The position numbers and the translations under genes were made by a program. Under the pieces are notes generated by a model that worked only from the letters and a program-made list of their open reading frames with translations, was not told the origin of the DNA and made no database searches. Positions 44,470 through 55,815 of a DNA stretch of 64,000 bases are shown here, piece after piece. The DNA comes from Odobenus rosmarus divergens (taxonomy: Eukaryota > Chordata > Mammalia > Carnivora > Odobenidae), in assembly GCF_000321225.1 (NCBI RefSeq), contig NW_004451883.1:188844-252843 (forward strand). Reading direction: 5' to 3'. The first letter of the stretch is position 1. Every line of letters starts with the position of its first letter.

Positions 44470-44755
44470 CTTCCACTGTAGTGAATTGAAGAAATGGCAG
44501 CTCATTGATTTGTAAGAGCTCTTTATATTTTAAGGTTAACTACGATCTGGCATATATGTTGCCAATATTTTCCTCATTTGCTGTTTTTTGTCTTTTAAGT
44601 GTGCTTTCCTTTTGCCACTAAAATTTTAATTTTTTATGTATTCATCATCTCTGCCTTTAGTGTTATATTCAGAAATATCTCTTACTGTGTGCAGTAGATT
44701 AAAAATACTCACCATATTCATTGTTAGGTTATTTGTGGCTTCCTTAACTTTTTAA
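44470..44755 (-). mobile_element. Old L1M fragment
   Basis: 'CTCATTGATTTGTAAGAGC', 'TCTTTATATTTTAAGG', 'TTGCCAATATTTTCCTCAT' are reverse L1 ORF2-end blocks. Confidence 0.7.
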
Positions 44756-44849
44756 ATTATGTTAAATGAATAGATTTTTATGGTAAACGATGCAAACAAT
44801 ATGAGGACTCGTATTCACTCTTCCTGCTGGTTTCTGTCCTTTGCCTTTC

Positions 44850-46130
44850 CAGGAGGACACCACCAGCTAGCTCTTTAGTGTGTATTCCGTCAGAACGTGT
44901 GCTGTGCACTTACACACACACGTCCGTAGGTGCCATACCAGAACCCCGTGTGTGCAGGGCGGCGTGCCCCTACATAACGGAGCCATCCCGCGTGCAGTGT
45001 TCCGGAATTAGCATTTCCCCCCAATGCCGTGTTTTAGATTTTTCCTTATCAGCACACTCCTATGCTGTACATGTCCTAGCTTCCACACAGCCTTTCAGAG
45101 TGTAGACAGCCGGCGTTTGTTCAACCACTGATGACTGATGGGTATTTGTTCACTCTTGCAAATACACGAGGATAAACGCCTTGCCGCTGCGTCTGACCGC
45201 GGGACTCCTAGGACTGGTACCACCAGCACCCAGGGCCTGAGTGTATCACTCAGACACATGGGGCCACTCCCTTGCAAAGCCCGTGACTGTTTGGGCCCCA
45301 CCCCTGCGGGCAGAGCTTCTCCTGCACAGAGTCCTGCCACCCGTCCCTGTGGCTGGTCTGGTGAGTGACAACGGATGCTTCATCACGGTGCTGTCTTGCA
45401 TCTCCCGGAGTGCTGGTGAAATGTGTCTCCTTGGGTTTATTGATCATTTGCATGCTCTTCTGTATGAATTGCTGAAGTATAGGCTTTGTCCATCTTAAAC
45501 TACTTATTGCTTTTGGGGAGCTTGTGATACTTTACAGATATTTATACTTTATTATTTAAGTTGCAAATATTTTCTCTTTGTCACTTTTTCATTTTAGTGT
45601 CGGCAGATTTCATCACCTTGAAGTTTCAAAATTTCATGTGATCAAAAATTTCCAATCTTTTCCTATATGGTTTAGGGATTCCAGATGGACATCTTTATCC
45701 AAGGTTATATGACATTCTCCTCTGGTGTTTTTTTTTATTTTTTAAGATTTATTTATTCATTTGAGAGAGAGAGAGAGAGAATGAGCATGAGCAGGGGAAG
45801 GGGAAGGGGCAGAAGGAGAAGGAGAGTCCCAAGCAGACTTCATGCTAAGTGCAGAGCCCAGTGTGGGGCTCAATCTCACAACGCTGAGATCATAACTGGA
45901 GCCGAAACCAAGAGCTGGACACATAACCGACTGAGCCACCCAGGTTGCCCCCTCCTCTGTTCTTTTGATGAGTTCTTCAGTCACCTAGCATTGCCTTCTC
46001 TGTCTAGAGTACTACAGAGATGTCATGACATTTTTCCATGTGGATATCCACTTCTATGAGGACATCAGCTCATTGATCATTTATCAGCTATTTGATAGAT
46101 TCATGTTTGTCCTTTATTAAATTTCATACA
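44850..46130 (-). mobile_element. Old L1ME-type fragment, split by a SINE
   Basis: Reverse L1 blocks in order from 'GCTGTACATGTCCTAG' through 'TGTTCAACCACTGATGACTG', 'GGGACTCCTAGGACTGG', 'TTGATCATTTGCATGCTC', 'GTTGCAAATATTTTCTC', 'TTTAGGGATTCCAGATGG'. It starts again at a more 3' L1 position than 44470-44755, so it is a separate insertion. The part 44900-45370 is GC-shifted with many CpG sites. Confidence 0.7.
45732..45951 (-). mobile_element. Carnivore tRNA-Lys SINE inside L1ME
   Basis: TTTTTTAAGATTTATTTATT and (GA)n at left, GGAAGGGGAAGGGG purine body, 'GACTGAGCCACCCAGGTTGCC' at right. Target-site duplications 45717-45731 and 45952-45966 (CTCCTCTGGTGTTTT against CTCCTCTGTTCTTTT). Confidence 0.95.
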
Positions 46131-46194
46131 TACAGAGGATTTGGCCCACTGACAAATTTGTTTATAACTGTGCCAATAACAAATATTTTATATA

Positions 46195-46330
46195 ACCACT
46201 AATACATCAATACGAATTAACACAGATAAATATACAAGCACATATACACGCATAATTTATGTGTAAATGTAGCTGTATGAAAATCTGTGTGTATTCTATG
46301 TGCATATGTGTGTGTGTACACAATCTAAGT
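46195..46330. repeat. AT/TG-rich low-complexity block
   Basis: ATACACGCATAATTTATG and TGTGTGTGTGTAC-type sequence, probably decayed L1 3' sequence plus a short TG run. Confidence 0.5.
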
Positions 46331-47020
46331 ATATCTGTACACCCAGAAAACAGATTGGAAGAATATAATCATGATTTTCTGGGAAGCAGTGATCGTATGT
46401 AATATAAGTATAATGTAATCATGTGTATTTATATACCTACCTGCTTCTATACAAATGTAAATCCTCACACCTGCCATGCATTTTAAGACAGCAGACTGGA
46501 CAGGCACCCCGTGATTTGGGGGTCCTGGAAGGCTGTCTGCTCTGGGGCTGCAGGGGCCTAGCTGGGTGGCTCACGGGATTTAGAGTTACACACCTTAGGA
46601 CCTGTCATGGAACAGGAATGTCCAAAGATTTCAACATTTCAACGCCCATCACACCCAGAAGACTTTCCAAGTGGACCCACTGGGGCACCTTGCCACCCAT
46701 GCATCCAGCACTGGAGTCCTGCCCACCTGCAACCTCCCCTCCCTGGCTTTCAGTTCCCCCAAGGGACACCTGAACAGAAGCCTGAACACCAACCCAGAGG
46801 ACCAAAGCAACTGCGAGCATTTGCATGACTTCCTAGCTGGTGTGGTGAGGGAGTAGTGGGAGCATGATGGGACTCCAGCTCATCTGCCCTGGCACCTGCC
46901 CCAGCTGTGCATTTGCCTTGCTCTAAAAACCGTGCACGGTGTTGTTTTCCTCTGTCCCAGGGCTCCTCAGAGTCAGTACCTGCAGGGCTGACCTGAGAGT
47001 GATGGGGCTTTTGACTGGGA
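46331..47020. other. Unique DNA
   Basis: Nothing recognised. Confidence 0.4.
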
Positions 47021-47023
47021 CAG

Positions 47024-47155
47024 CAACAATGACAACATCTAATATTTATTCAGTCTTATGCTGTACCACACCCTGTCGCCGCTGCCTTCCACATACTTGT
47101 GCATTCCATCTGCCCACAGCCCTGGGAAGCCTGCCCAGATGGGACGAACTGACCT
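47024..47155 (+). repeat. MIR SINE fragment
   Basis: 'ACAACATCTAATATTTATTC', 'CCACACCCTGTCGCC' and 'CCCACAGCCCTGGGAAG' follow the MIR 5' half (CTAGCATTTATTGAGC..., CCTCACAACAACCCTGTGAGG). Confidence 0.65.
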
Positions 47156-47498
47156 TCATCCTCCTCCCACCTGGAAAAGAAGTCTGATTTAATCAGATAT
47201 GCTCCATCCTTCCTCCACATGGCCACAGGCCTCAGAGAGGCTGGCCCGAGGGATCAGGCTTGGCCCTGAGGAAGGAGCAAGTCAGGGCAACTGTCGACAG
47301 GGGCGGCTCCCATCAGAGACAGAGGGAACTAAACAGCAGGTTCCTCTGAAAGGACAGGAGCCATGTTACCTGAAAGCATTGCCCCACAAATTCCTGATGG
47401 AGCCTCCAGATCTAAGGACCAGTGTTCAGAGACTACAGGGGACAGAGGAATAAGCTAAATGACACCCTGAGAATGTAATTAGCAAAAACAGTGAAATA
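47156..47498. other. Unique DNA
   Basis: Nothing recognised. Confidence 0.4.
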
Positions 47499-47510
47499 TG
47501 GCCCACTTTT

Positions 47511-47706
47511 TTTATTTTAAAGATTTATTTATTTTAGAGAGCGAAAAAAAGAGCAGGGGGAGGGGCAGAAGGAGAGGGAGAGAGAATCTCCAGCAGACTC
47601 CCTGCTGAGTGTGGAGCCTGACGTGGGGCTCAGTCTCATGACCTTGATATCATGACCTGAGCCAAAAGCAAGAGTCAGACACCCAACTGAGCCAACCAGG
47701 AGCCCC
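47511..47706 (-). mobile_element. Carnivore tRNA-Lys SINE
   Basis: 'TTATTTTAAAGATTTATTTA', purine-rich body, 'GATATCATGACCTGAGCC', ending CAGGAGCCCC. Imperfect target-site duplications at 47499-47510 and 47707-47718 (TGGCCCACTTTT against TGGCCCATTTTC). Confidence 0.93.
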
Positions 47707-47737
47707 TGGCCCATTTTCTTTAACAACAATTACCATT

Positions 47738-47795
47738 TAAAAAAAAAGAAAGAGAGAAAGAAAAAAAGAGAAAAGAAAAGAAAAAGAAAGGTCAA
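47738..47795. repeat. Purine-only (GAAA-type) tract
   Basis: About 55 bp of A and G only, mostly GAAA and AAAAG units, just upstream of an L1M 3' fragment. Confidence 0.9.
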
Positions 47796-47829
47796 TATCT
47801 AAAAAAGAGATAGAAGGTGTTTATAGACT

Positions 47830-48142
47830 AAAACAGGTTTCTCAACCAATTATAAACGCATGGCCCTTAATGTGTCCCCCTCAGATTTTTAAAAACTATA
47901 AAATAAATGATAGACACTCTGGAAAGCGTGAACACAGATTGAGGAACTCATGTACTTTTCTACAAGTGTGAAAATGGCAAGTGTGGAGGGCACGTGGGAA
48001 CATGGGTGTAGTACAGAAAGAGGCAGGCTGTCCAAAAGTTGATAACGGTTGAAACTCAGTGATGACACTTAGGTAATCGTTATATAATTCTCTCCACTTC
48101 TGTCTGTGTCTGAAATTTTCTGTAATAAAAGCCCTCTCTTTT
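47830..48142 (+). mobile_element. Old L1M 3' UTR end
   Basis: 'GAAACTCAGTGATGACACTT', 'ATATAATTCTCTCCACTTC', 'GTCTGAAATTTTCTGTAATA' and AAA are the terminal blocks of L1M 3' UTRs. The 5' limit is unclear. Confidence 0.65.
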
Positions 48143-49212
48143 TGGTGGATAGGCAGAGTCACTTCCTGCTTCTTGGGTCATCGTCTTAGGAACAGCAGCC
48201 GGCCTCTTGCCAAAGACCCTGGAATGTGTTTGGCCCCTCATCTGACCAGCTTTCACACCAGCTGGACTCAGGCTCCCAAGACCTCAGGGCCCCAGGGCTG
48301 GGGTAGGTGAGCCAGCGAGGGCCTGGTCCCAGAGCTTCAAGAGGTGCTGGCCTACAGTTGTGGCAGTTCTCGTGGTCGAACAGAGGAGGCGGGGAGGGGC
48401 CAGGCATGGGCGCCATGCTCCTCTGTGCATCGGCCATGCGAGGCCCCCTCTTTGTTCGCCCTCTTCAGCCCAGGAGCCCTGCCTGGTTCCACCTAGCATG
48501 ACAGAGATGGTAAGTATATTGATCATGCAATTTCAAACACAGCCACCCTCCTTTCCTGACCTTGAGCTATTTTCTTTTTACAGCAACGGAGGCTCAGGGC
48601 TCAGTAAACAAACAAAGCAAATTAAAGAAACAAACAGTGAATGTAGCCTTCAAAATAACCCTACTTTTACTCAACCAACCTCTCCTCTTGAACCCTCTTG
48701 GGGAAAAATTGGAACATGCATGCCCGGTGGACATGGCCAGCATTGGGACTCCGTCTTGTTGGTGTTTGATCAACATTTTAGGGTCTCAAACCCTCTCTAG
48801 ATGCTGGGTCCTGGAAGGGAAATGGGAAGGGGCTGACACAGGGAATAAGACTGCTCTGGAAATGGGCTAGGAGGTCATCTCAGACGGACAGCCCCCAGGC
48901 CAGGCGCATCGGGAGTCACTAATGGCGGTGCTGCCAACAGGGTATGGTTAACAGGGAAGGTCACTGGCCTTGAGCAAGGTCAGGGAATCTTTGTCCTTGC
49001 TGGAGGACAAGGTGCGGTCTGGTGGTCGTGGGCACCCGCTCCACCTGACAAGGTCTCCTCCAGCACAGGAGTGGTCACAGCAGCTAGACGCTACTCAGCA
49101 GAAAGCCTCAACTGCCACTCCAGCTCTGAGTCCTTGCTCCGGAAATGTGGTTCTGCTCAGGGGAGGGATATGTTGGCTTTTGGCTGCAAACAAGGCTGAC
49201 TGGGCAGCAAAC
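48143..49212. other. Unique DNA
   Basis: Nothing recognised. Confidence 0.4.
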
Positions 49213-49214
49213 AC

Positions 49215-49335
49215 TTCTCAGTTATACAAAGCTGCCGTTTGTTGAACACCATGTATGCTCCAGTCTCCAGCTGCATACTTTACTCACGTTACTTCGTTCA
49301 GTCCTTATAGGGACCTTATAGAGTCAGAAGTGGCA
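49215..49335 (+). repeat. MIR SINE fragment, 5' half
   Basis: 'GCCGTTTGTTGAACACCATG', 'TATGCTCCAGTCTCCAGCTG', 'CTCACGTTACTTCGTTCAG' and 'CCTTATAGGGACC' follow the MIR order. Confidence 0.65.
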
Positions 49336-49486
49336 TGAAGCCCAAGATGTGCACTTCCTCCCCAAGCCGAGAAAGTGTCTTTGACCTCCCCCCACCACCC
49401 TTTCTAAATGAGATCAAGGGCCCAACCCTGGGTTTTGTGATTCCAGCACGGAGCCCTGGAGAAAGTAACAAAGGAAAGTCGGTTTC

Positions 49487-49600
49487 TTATTTAATTCTCC
49501 CCAAAATTTTATGCAGGAGAAAACAGGTTTACAGAAGTTAGGGCTGCTCGAGGTTGGAGAGCTAGAAGTGGCAAAACCCAGAATCAGCCCTGTTGAGGCT
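49487..49600 (+). repeat. MIR SINE fragment, 3' half
   Basis: 'TTAATTCTCCCCAAAATTTTATG', 'GGAGAAAACAGGTTTACAGA', 'TTGGAGAGCTAGAAGTGGC' and 'AAACCCAGAATCAG' match the MIR 3' half. It may be a second MIR or the continuation of 49215-49335 after about 150 bp of other sequence. Confidence 0.6.
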
Positions 49601-49931
49601 CTGTGCCCAGGGCCCGCTGGGGTTGGCCCCGAAGAACCTGCTTATGTGGAGACTGAGCCCAGAGAGCACCCCATGCTGCCCAGATCGGGTCCACACCCAC
49701 GGTGGAGGTAATGATCACGAATATCCCAAATCTCCGGGGACCACCATTTCCTGTGAAAGGACACAGATAGTATTATAGGTTCATCAGGCTCCCTGTCTTC
49801 ATAGGACCCAAGGCACTCCCTGTCCCCACCGACCTGGCCAATTAAAGGAACGTTCTCAAGTCTCTCCCTTGGTCACAACCGAATCTCCTAAACCCTACAG
49901 AGAAGGCCTTGCTTCCTGTTTACTCCACATG
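49601..49931. other. Unique DNA
   Basis: Nothing recognised. Confidence 0.4.
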
Positions 49932-49953
49932 GTGTGTGTGTGTGTGTGTGTGT
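49932..49953. repeat. (TG)11 microsatellite
   Basis: Eleven uninterrupted TG dinucleotides, followed by TATAAATAAA. Pure enough to be polymorphic in length. Confidence 0.95.
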
Positions 49954-50047
49954 ATAAATAAAACGGTCCCATTCTTGCCTAAGAAGATCAGGGAACAGCA
50001 AGCACCAACCAGACGGCCCCGTGCCCAAACCTTTGGCTCGGTGATAC

Positions 50048-50140
50048 TGCCATTCCTTCAGCAATGTTTACTGAGCACCTAGTATGGGCCAGGCCCCGTT
50101 CTAAGCTCAAGGGAGGCAATGGAGGACAGAGCCCAAGGTA
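50048..50140 (-). repeat. L2 or MIR terminal fragment
   Basis: 'CATTCCTTCAGCAATGTTTA', 'CTGAGCACCTAGTATGGGCC', 'AGGCCCCGTTCTAAGCTC' is the classic conserved end block of L2 read in reverse. Confidence 0.65.
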
Positions 50141-52252
50141 CATTCACATTCCCTCCTGTCCCCACCTTTGTGGGGAATGGGCAACCTGCTGTGCTTGCTC
50201 ATCTCCCTCCCCCGGGGCTCCCCCAGGCCCTTGGTCCCAGCGGCCAGTTCCAGAAGCCCTGCTGGGCCACCGGGCAGAGGTGGGGGGGGGGTCACCGTCA
50301 CTCGGCTCACTCACCACATTGGTCCTGCCTGACAAAGCATGATCTCAGCCTCTGTCAAGAAATTAACACTGCTGCACAGTTCAGTTTCCTTTCTTTATGT
50401 TTTATTTTCTCTGTTTCCATTAATCAGGAGTGACGACCCTAACTTTGCCACAGATGGGGGAATTTTTGAAAAAGCTAATGAAACCCTACAGCACTGTCTT
50501 AACTTCAGCTGTGTAAATGCTCCATGGGCAACAGAAATCCACCAAGTGCCAAGAAACAGAGCAGGGATGCATGGGACTGGAAGATGGGCCTGGCTCAGCT
50601 CTGCAGGTTGTGATGGAGGCAGCTGAACATCTGGTCTGAATGCCCCTACTCTGCCCTGACGGGGGGATAACCAGCCCACCTGTGAGCTCAGCTGTGCTTT
50701 TGAGGTCTGAGAACTCATGGGAGGTCAGCTCAGTCTTGATTGTCAATCCATTGACGTTCAACATCATCGTGATTATGGGAAGGGGGCCTGAGGATGGCTG
50801 GGCGCATGGTGCCCACAGATGCCGACCAGGGGGCTCCCAAGAGCCCAAGGGCAGAACCTAAGCCTGACTCCTCCACACGCTTCATGATGAGAGCCAGTCA
50901 CCCAGCGCTGTGGGAGCGTGAAGCTGGCCCCTTGGGGCCTGAGTCTCCAGTCTGGCAAAGCTCGGCTGCCGTGTCTGGGGCTCATGAGCAGACGCGGTCC
51001 ACATGCCCCGCAGGGCCCTTCCTCCTGGCCCGTGGGCTGCTCTGGCCTCCGGACGACCCACATTCCTTGGCCCGGGGGCCATGACCAGCATCTCCCCATC
51101 CTCCCGCTCGGCTGGATGGGACTCCAGGCCCTGGGGGGAAGCGGGGATCCCAGGAGAGCCTCCACCGCTCCACCAAGCTTGAGCTCAGCCCTGGGGAGAT
51201 GGAGCCCTGGGAAGTTCACGCAGAGAGACAATAGGCCAGCAGAGGCGATAAGGCCTCCCGGGGGCAGCCCTGCATCCCAGAAAGCTCAGAGTGGGCGCTG
51301 CCTGGGGCCAGGGCTCGGGCATGCCACCGCCCAGCAGGGATTTGGGGAGCAGACAGGCTTCTCCCCCCAGAAAGCACACACATAGGTTTCTCCAGCTTCG
51401 TGCTGCATTTGAACTTTAGAAATAAGCGGCAGTCACAACCAAGTGTGTCGAGTGCGTCAGGAAGTGCGGCGAACCAGAAGGTAGCTCATTCCCGAACGGG
51501 ACTGCCAGCATTTGTCAGCGGCTGCAGCCAGCGCGGAACTCTGGGCTGCTGTGTCGTCCGACTGCTGGGCTGCCTCATCCGCGGTTCTCAGCCGGCCGTG
51601 ATGGGAGGCCCGTCGATGGGCCCTGCAGGAGTAGGAGGGAGCTCTGGGGAAGCATCGGGGTGACATCCTCTCCCACCCCCTGGTCCCCCTCATCTCTACC
51701 TGCAGACAGTCCTGAACCACTGATACCCTGGGCCCTGCAGGCCGACCCAGCTCCCACTGGGCCCCGACCACCTGGCCTCCCGCCCCTGCTGCTCCTGTGT
51801 CTGCTCTCCTTCCCAGTGCCCTCTGCCCACTGCAGGGTGTGACCTTCAAACCCAGCCTGGCTTGGTTCCCACCAGCTCTGGACAGTCAGGTCATGCATTC
51901 TGCTGGGGGCACAGTGCTGTCTTTCCCACCCTAAGGTGGCATTCTGCCCATCCCAGCCACTAGTCCTGCCTTGCAGCTCGTCCACTTGCAAGCACCCTTG
52001 AGAAGTCCTGGGATGCCCACCCCTCACCCGGACACCTCCACCCTGGATGGAACCCTCAGGGCCTGTCCCGGCCCCTCTCGTACGGCCTCTCTGGGCTGTG
52101 GGGGATGTCTTACGGATGCAGGAAACCTGTGTGCATGGTGCCTGTGAGCGAGGATGTTTTCCCTCACTCCACCCCCGGTTCTCCTACACAGAGACCAGCC
52201 CCGGCACGCTCATGGAGCCAGCCCACAGACACTGGCTGTTTCCATCCTGGTC
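50141..52252. other. Unique GC-rich DNA
   Basis: No gene recognised. Open frames (+ 50918-51385; - 50773-51231; - 51575-52027) have no domain. 'GCGGTTCTCAGCC' at about 51580 resembles a hAT/MER5 terminal repeat, but no other end is seen. Confidence 0.4.
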
Positions 52253-52254
52253 TC

Positions 52255-52330
52255 CAATCTCTGCATTTTACAAACAAGACCTGACACAGGGAGATGGTGC
52301 GAGCTGCCCAAGGCCATTTCCCCAGAGGAG
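52255..52330 (+). repeat. MIR SINE fragment
   Basis: 'GCATTTTACAAACAAGACCT', 'GAGCTGCCCAAGGCCATTTC' match CCATTTTACAGATGAGGAAACT..., ACTTGCCCAAGGTCACAC of MIR. Confidence 0.6.
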
Positions 52331-52774
52331 GGCGCTAGGGGCACTTCCCCAGCTCCCACGTGGCCATGTCTGACATATGGATGTGGACGGGCCTGGGGTC
52401 AGCTCCCACGTGGCCATGTCTGCCTGGGGGATCTGATGGGCCTGGCGCTCAGCTCTGGCACTGCACCCCCGCAGGCCCTGTGATGGTCTCCATGAGGCCC
52501 AAGGCTCCCTGCAGACATTGTCATCATCCCCATGTCCCTGCCCAAGGGGATCTCTGCCAGGACCTGGGCAGGAGATGGGGGTCTGCTGCTCAATCGCTCC
52601 ATAGGGCCCAGCCTGGCTCAGCCCTAGGACAGAGGCTGCGTGCTCAGATCCTCAAGTGAGTGAAACCAAGAGCACATCCATACACATCTGCCAGGCCCGG
52701 GGACATGGGCCTCTTTTGCTGTCCTTGAGGGCACCCTGGCCTTTTCAGGATGCTCACTCCTGCCAGGCCTTGTT

Positions 52775-52872
52775 GAAAGCATTTCATATGTGAGCCCAGG
52801 TAATCTTGGCTACAGCCAGAGATGAGGTTCCGTTCCAGTCAAGGGACCTGAGGCTTAGAGAGTCAGGAACCG
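52775..52872 (+). repeat. MIR SINE fragment
   Basis: 'GCATTTCATATGTGAGCCCA' and 'GGGACCTGAGGCTTAGAGAG' correspond to MIR middle and 3' blocks. Confidence 0.5.
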
Positions 52873-54305
52873 GTCGTGATGGCGCTCCATGCTCCCAACC
52901 ATCACAGTTGAAATGTGGTCCCGGCCCAGGGGCTGCGGCTCTGGGTTCCTGAGGTGGAGGGTGCCAGAGCCCCGGGGAGGCTGAGCGTCCCCAGCCAGAG
53001 AGGAAGTCCCCCCCACCCCAGCAGCGAATATGTGGCTCCATAGTCACTCTGAGCCTCCCAGGCCCATGGCAGACATCACCTCAGGGGACCCAGGCCAGAC
53101 AGGAAGGGACGGCGGGATGTCAGGTGCATTTTGTGTGGGGAGGGGTCTCGGAGGGCGGCGCTGGAGGGCTGGTCCCTACATGACCACCATGTCTTTGTTG
53201 AGAACTCACAGAAGTGTCAGCACATCCCTGGGCCAAGCAGCCTCCCTGCTGCACGTAGCCTCTCCCCTGCATGTAGTCTTGGCCAGGGCATGATTCTCAC
53301 TGAGGTTTCAAGTTAACCCTGCAGGGTGGGGCGGGTTGACCCCTCCCAAGTGGGCCCACCCTTGCTCCATCGTGACCCTGTCGGGAATGATCATCACTCT
53401 GTCTGGGCATTTCCGGTGCCTCAGCCAACGGGGATCCTTGTCCACCGTAACAAACACCTGTTGGCTTGTGAGTGACCCCCAGCTCCCTCAGAGCATCAGG
53501 GTCACATCGGAAGATGGTGAGTGGGCCAGGTGGTCTCGAGGGTCCCCCAGCCCATCTCTCTCTGATCTCCTGCTGCCACCGTGGTAACACCAGCCGGTGT
53601 GCCATGTGTCAAAGGTGTGCAGGAAGAGAATCTGCTCCCAGAACGTCTCTGAAGTTTGGGGTTAGTGAGAATTTCTGCTTCCTCAGAGCCATCTCTCCAT
53701 CCCCTCCGGCCCACGGATAAAGGCTGTTTGTTCTGAATAGACAGCCGTGTGAAAACAGCACCCCTGATTGTTAGTAACAGTCCAAATCAAGCCCTCGGTC
53801 CTTCTGTGGTTTCTCCGTCCTCTGGCTCCGCTGAGGGTTCCACGCCTTCTGCACCTTCCCCTCCTGCTTCCACCATCTGCAGCCCAGATGCGTTGCAGAC
53901 CACCCCCATCCTCACTGGTGGTCATGGTCCTCCAGGGCGTCACGGGTTTGGGGGAACATCTTCCCTGTCCTGGAGGCACTGGCATCAGCTTGCAGACCCC
54001 TGCGTGTCAGGGCTGGGAGCAACCGAGGCATCCATCAACAGTGACCTCATCCCCTCCCTGATAAAATATGCATTATTACTCTTTGCCTTCTAAGACATCT
54101 CGAGGGGCCCTCGGATTGCAGCTGCTTATTCCAGGCCAAGTAGGAGGTGGGGGTGGGGCCGACCAGCAGCCCCAAACCCATGCTCCTTGCCCAGGCCCTT
54201 GACCTGCCGACCCTCCCAGACTCTGGTTTAGCCTCTCGGGGCCTTCCCGAGCCACCCATCTAAGTAGGTGTCCAGTCAGGATCCACTGCTGTCTCCTGTC
54301 ATCCC
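52873..54305. other. Unique DNA
   Basis: No gene recognised. Around 54015-54075 a 'GGGAGCAACCGAGGCATCCA' block resembles an L1 remnant but is too short to call. Confidence 0.4.
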
Positions 54306-54309
54306 TTCT

Positions 54310-54420
54310 CAACGTCACCATGCAAGTGCATATTTGATTTGGGGTGTACCTGTTTCCTTCTCTACCAATGACCGCCCGGCCCCTTATAAGTGTGCAGTGA
54401 TATCTGTTGAATGATCCGGT
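54310..54420 (+). repeat. Possible L2 3' end
   Basis: 'AAGTGTGCAGTGATATCTGT' followed by TGAATGAT looks like the L2 terminus (GCTCAATAAATATTTGTTGAATGAATG). Confidence 0.4.
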
Positions 54421-54446
54421 CAGTGAGGGTACCAAGCAGGGGCCAG

Positions 54447-54605
54447 GTGCTTGACATACACTGTTTTATATACCTCAACATTTCTAAAATAAGTATAATT
54501 ATCACTGTTTTATAGATAAAAAATTAGGTTCAGAGAAATGAATAACCCAAAGCTGGAATTCCAAATCCAAATGTTGGTCTGTCTGAGGCATTCTGTCCCT
54601 AGATG
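54447..54605 (+). repeat. MIR SINE fragment
   Basis: 'TTGACATACACTGTTTTATA', 'TATAATTATCACTGTTTTATAG' region, 'TTAGGTTCAGAGAAATGAAT', 'AACCCAAAGCTGGAATTCC' follow the MIR 3' two-thirds in order. Confidence 0.75.
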
Positions 54606-54895
54606 TAGCACCAGATGGGGTGTTGCTCAAATGTCGACCTGAGTCAGCTGAAGGGGCAAATGTCCAGTGGCCAGGTCAGGACTTGATCATCAAGTTGAAA
54701 GCAACTACTTCCTCTCGTTAAATCCCAGGACACCTGGTCTCTGCTGCTCTCTGACCTCCCCTAGCACAGCTTCTTGCTGATCTGCATTCTCAAGATTTGT
54801 GGCTATCTTCTAGGTCTCCCACAAAATCTCAGCTCCTGGGAGCCGAGGCGACATCCGAGTTGTGCTCACAGTATCCAGGCAGAAGGAATTTTCCC
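54606..54895. other. Unique DNA
   Basis: Nothing recognised. Confidence 0.4.
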
Positions 54896-54899
54896 CTCC

Positions 54900-55075
54900 C
54901 CATACAATTCTGCACTGAGATAATTGCATGTGTCACATTACTGTAGGAGTTACTTGCTGGCGTGTCTGTCTCCCTGCTAGAATGTGAGCTCCTGGTGGTC
55001 AGAAGTTATGCCTTTTTCACCTGTTTCTCCTGAATCCAGCATAGGCATGGCCTATAGTGACAGCTCAGTAAATGT
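54900..55075 (+). repeat. L2 LINE 3' end
   Basis: 'CCCTGCTAGAATGTGAGCTC' and 'GCTCAGTAAATGTTGGATG' are the L2 3' UTR blocks (CTAGAATGTxAGCTCC..., GCTCAATAAATATTTGTTGAATG). It runs directly into the GGAT array, where the usual TGAA tail would be. Confidence 0.8.
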
Positions 55076-55815
55076 TGGATGTATGGATGATGGGTGGTTG
55101 GATAGATGGGTGGATGGGATAGTTGGATGAGTAGATGAGTAATGGGTGGGTGGGTGGGTAGATGGATATATGGATGGGTGGATGGATGACTGGTAGGTGG
55201 ATAGATGGATGGATAGATGGATGGATGAGTAGGTGGATGGATGGATAGCTGGATGGGTGGATGGACGGATGGATGGATGGAAGGGTGGGTGGATGGATGG
55301 ATACATGGATGCGTGGAAGGGTGGGCAGATGGATGGATGGATGGGAGGGTGGGTGTATGGGTGGGTGGATGGGAAGGTGGATGGATGGATTGATGGATGG
55401 ATGGGTAGTTGGATGAGTAGATGAGTAATGGGTGGGTGGGTAGATAGATATATGGATGGATGGATGGATGGATGATTGGTAGGTGGATAGATAGACAGAT
55501 AGATAGATATAGATATATAGATGGATGGATAGATGGGTGGGTGAGTGGATGGATGGATGGATGGATGGAAGGGTGGGTGGATGGGTGGATGGATGGAGGG
55601 ATGGAGGGATGGAGGGAAGGGGGAGGAATGGATGGAGGGATGGGTGGGTGGATGGATGAATGGATGGATGGGTGGAAGGGTGGGTAGACAGATGGTTGGA
55701 TGGAAGGAAGGGTGGGTGGATGGTGGATGGATGGATAGATACATGGATGGGTGGAAGGGTGGGCAGATGGATGGGTGGGTGGGTGAAAGGGTGGGTAGAT
55801 GAATGGATGGAAGTC
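55076..55815. repeat. GGAT/GGGT-type tetranucleotide array, about 740 bp
   Basis: Built from GGAT, GGGT, AGAT and GAAG units. A block starting AGTTGGATGAGTAGATGAGT recurs at 55121 and 55407 (286 bp apart), and ACATGGAT-GGTGGAAGGGT recurs at 55303 and 55741 (438 bp apart), showing internal duplication. On the - strand it encodes a long Pro-Ser-Ile-His frame (55006-55854), an artefact of the repeat. Confidence 0.97.

Noticed and set aside
46550..46600. SINE head-like 'CTGGGTGGCTCA'
   Set aside because: Only about 12 bases match, without body or tail.
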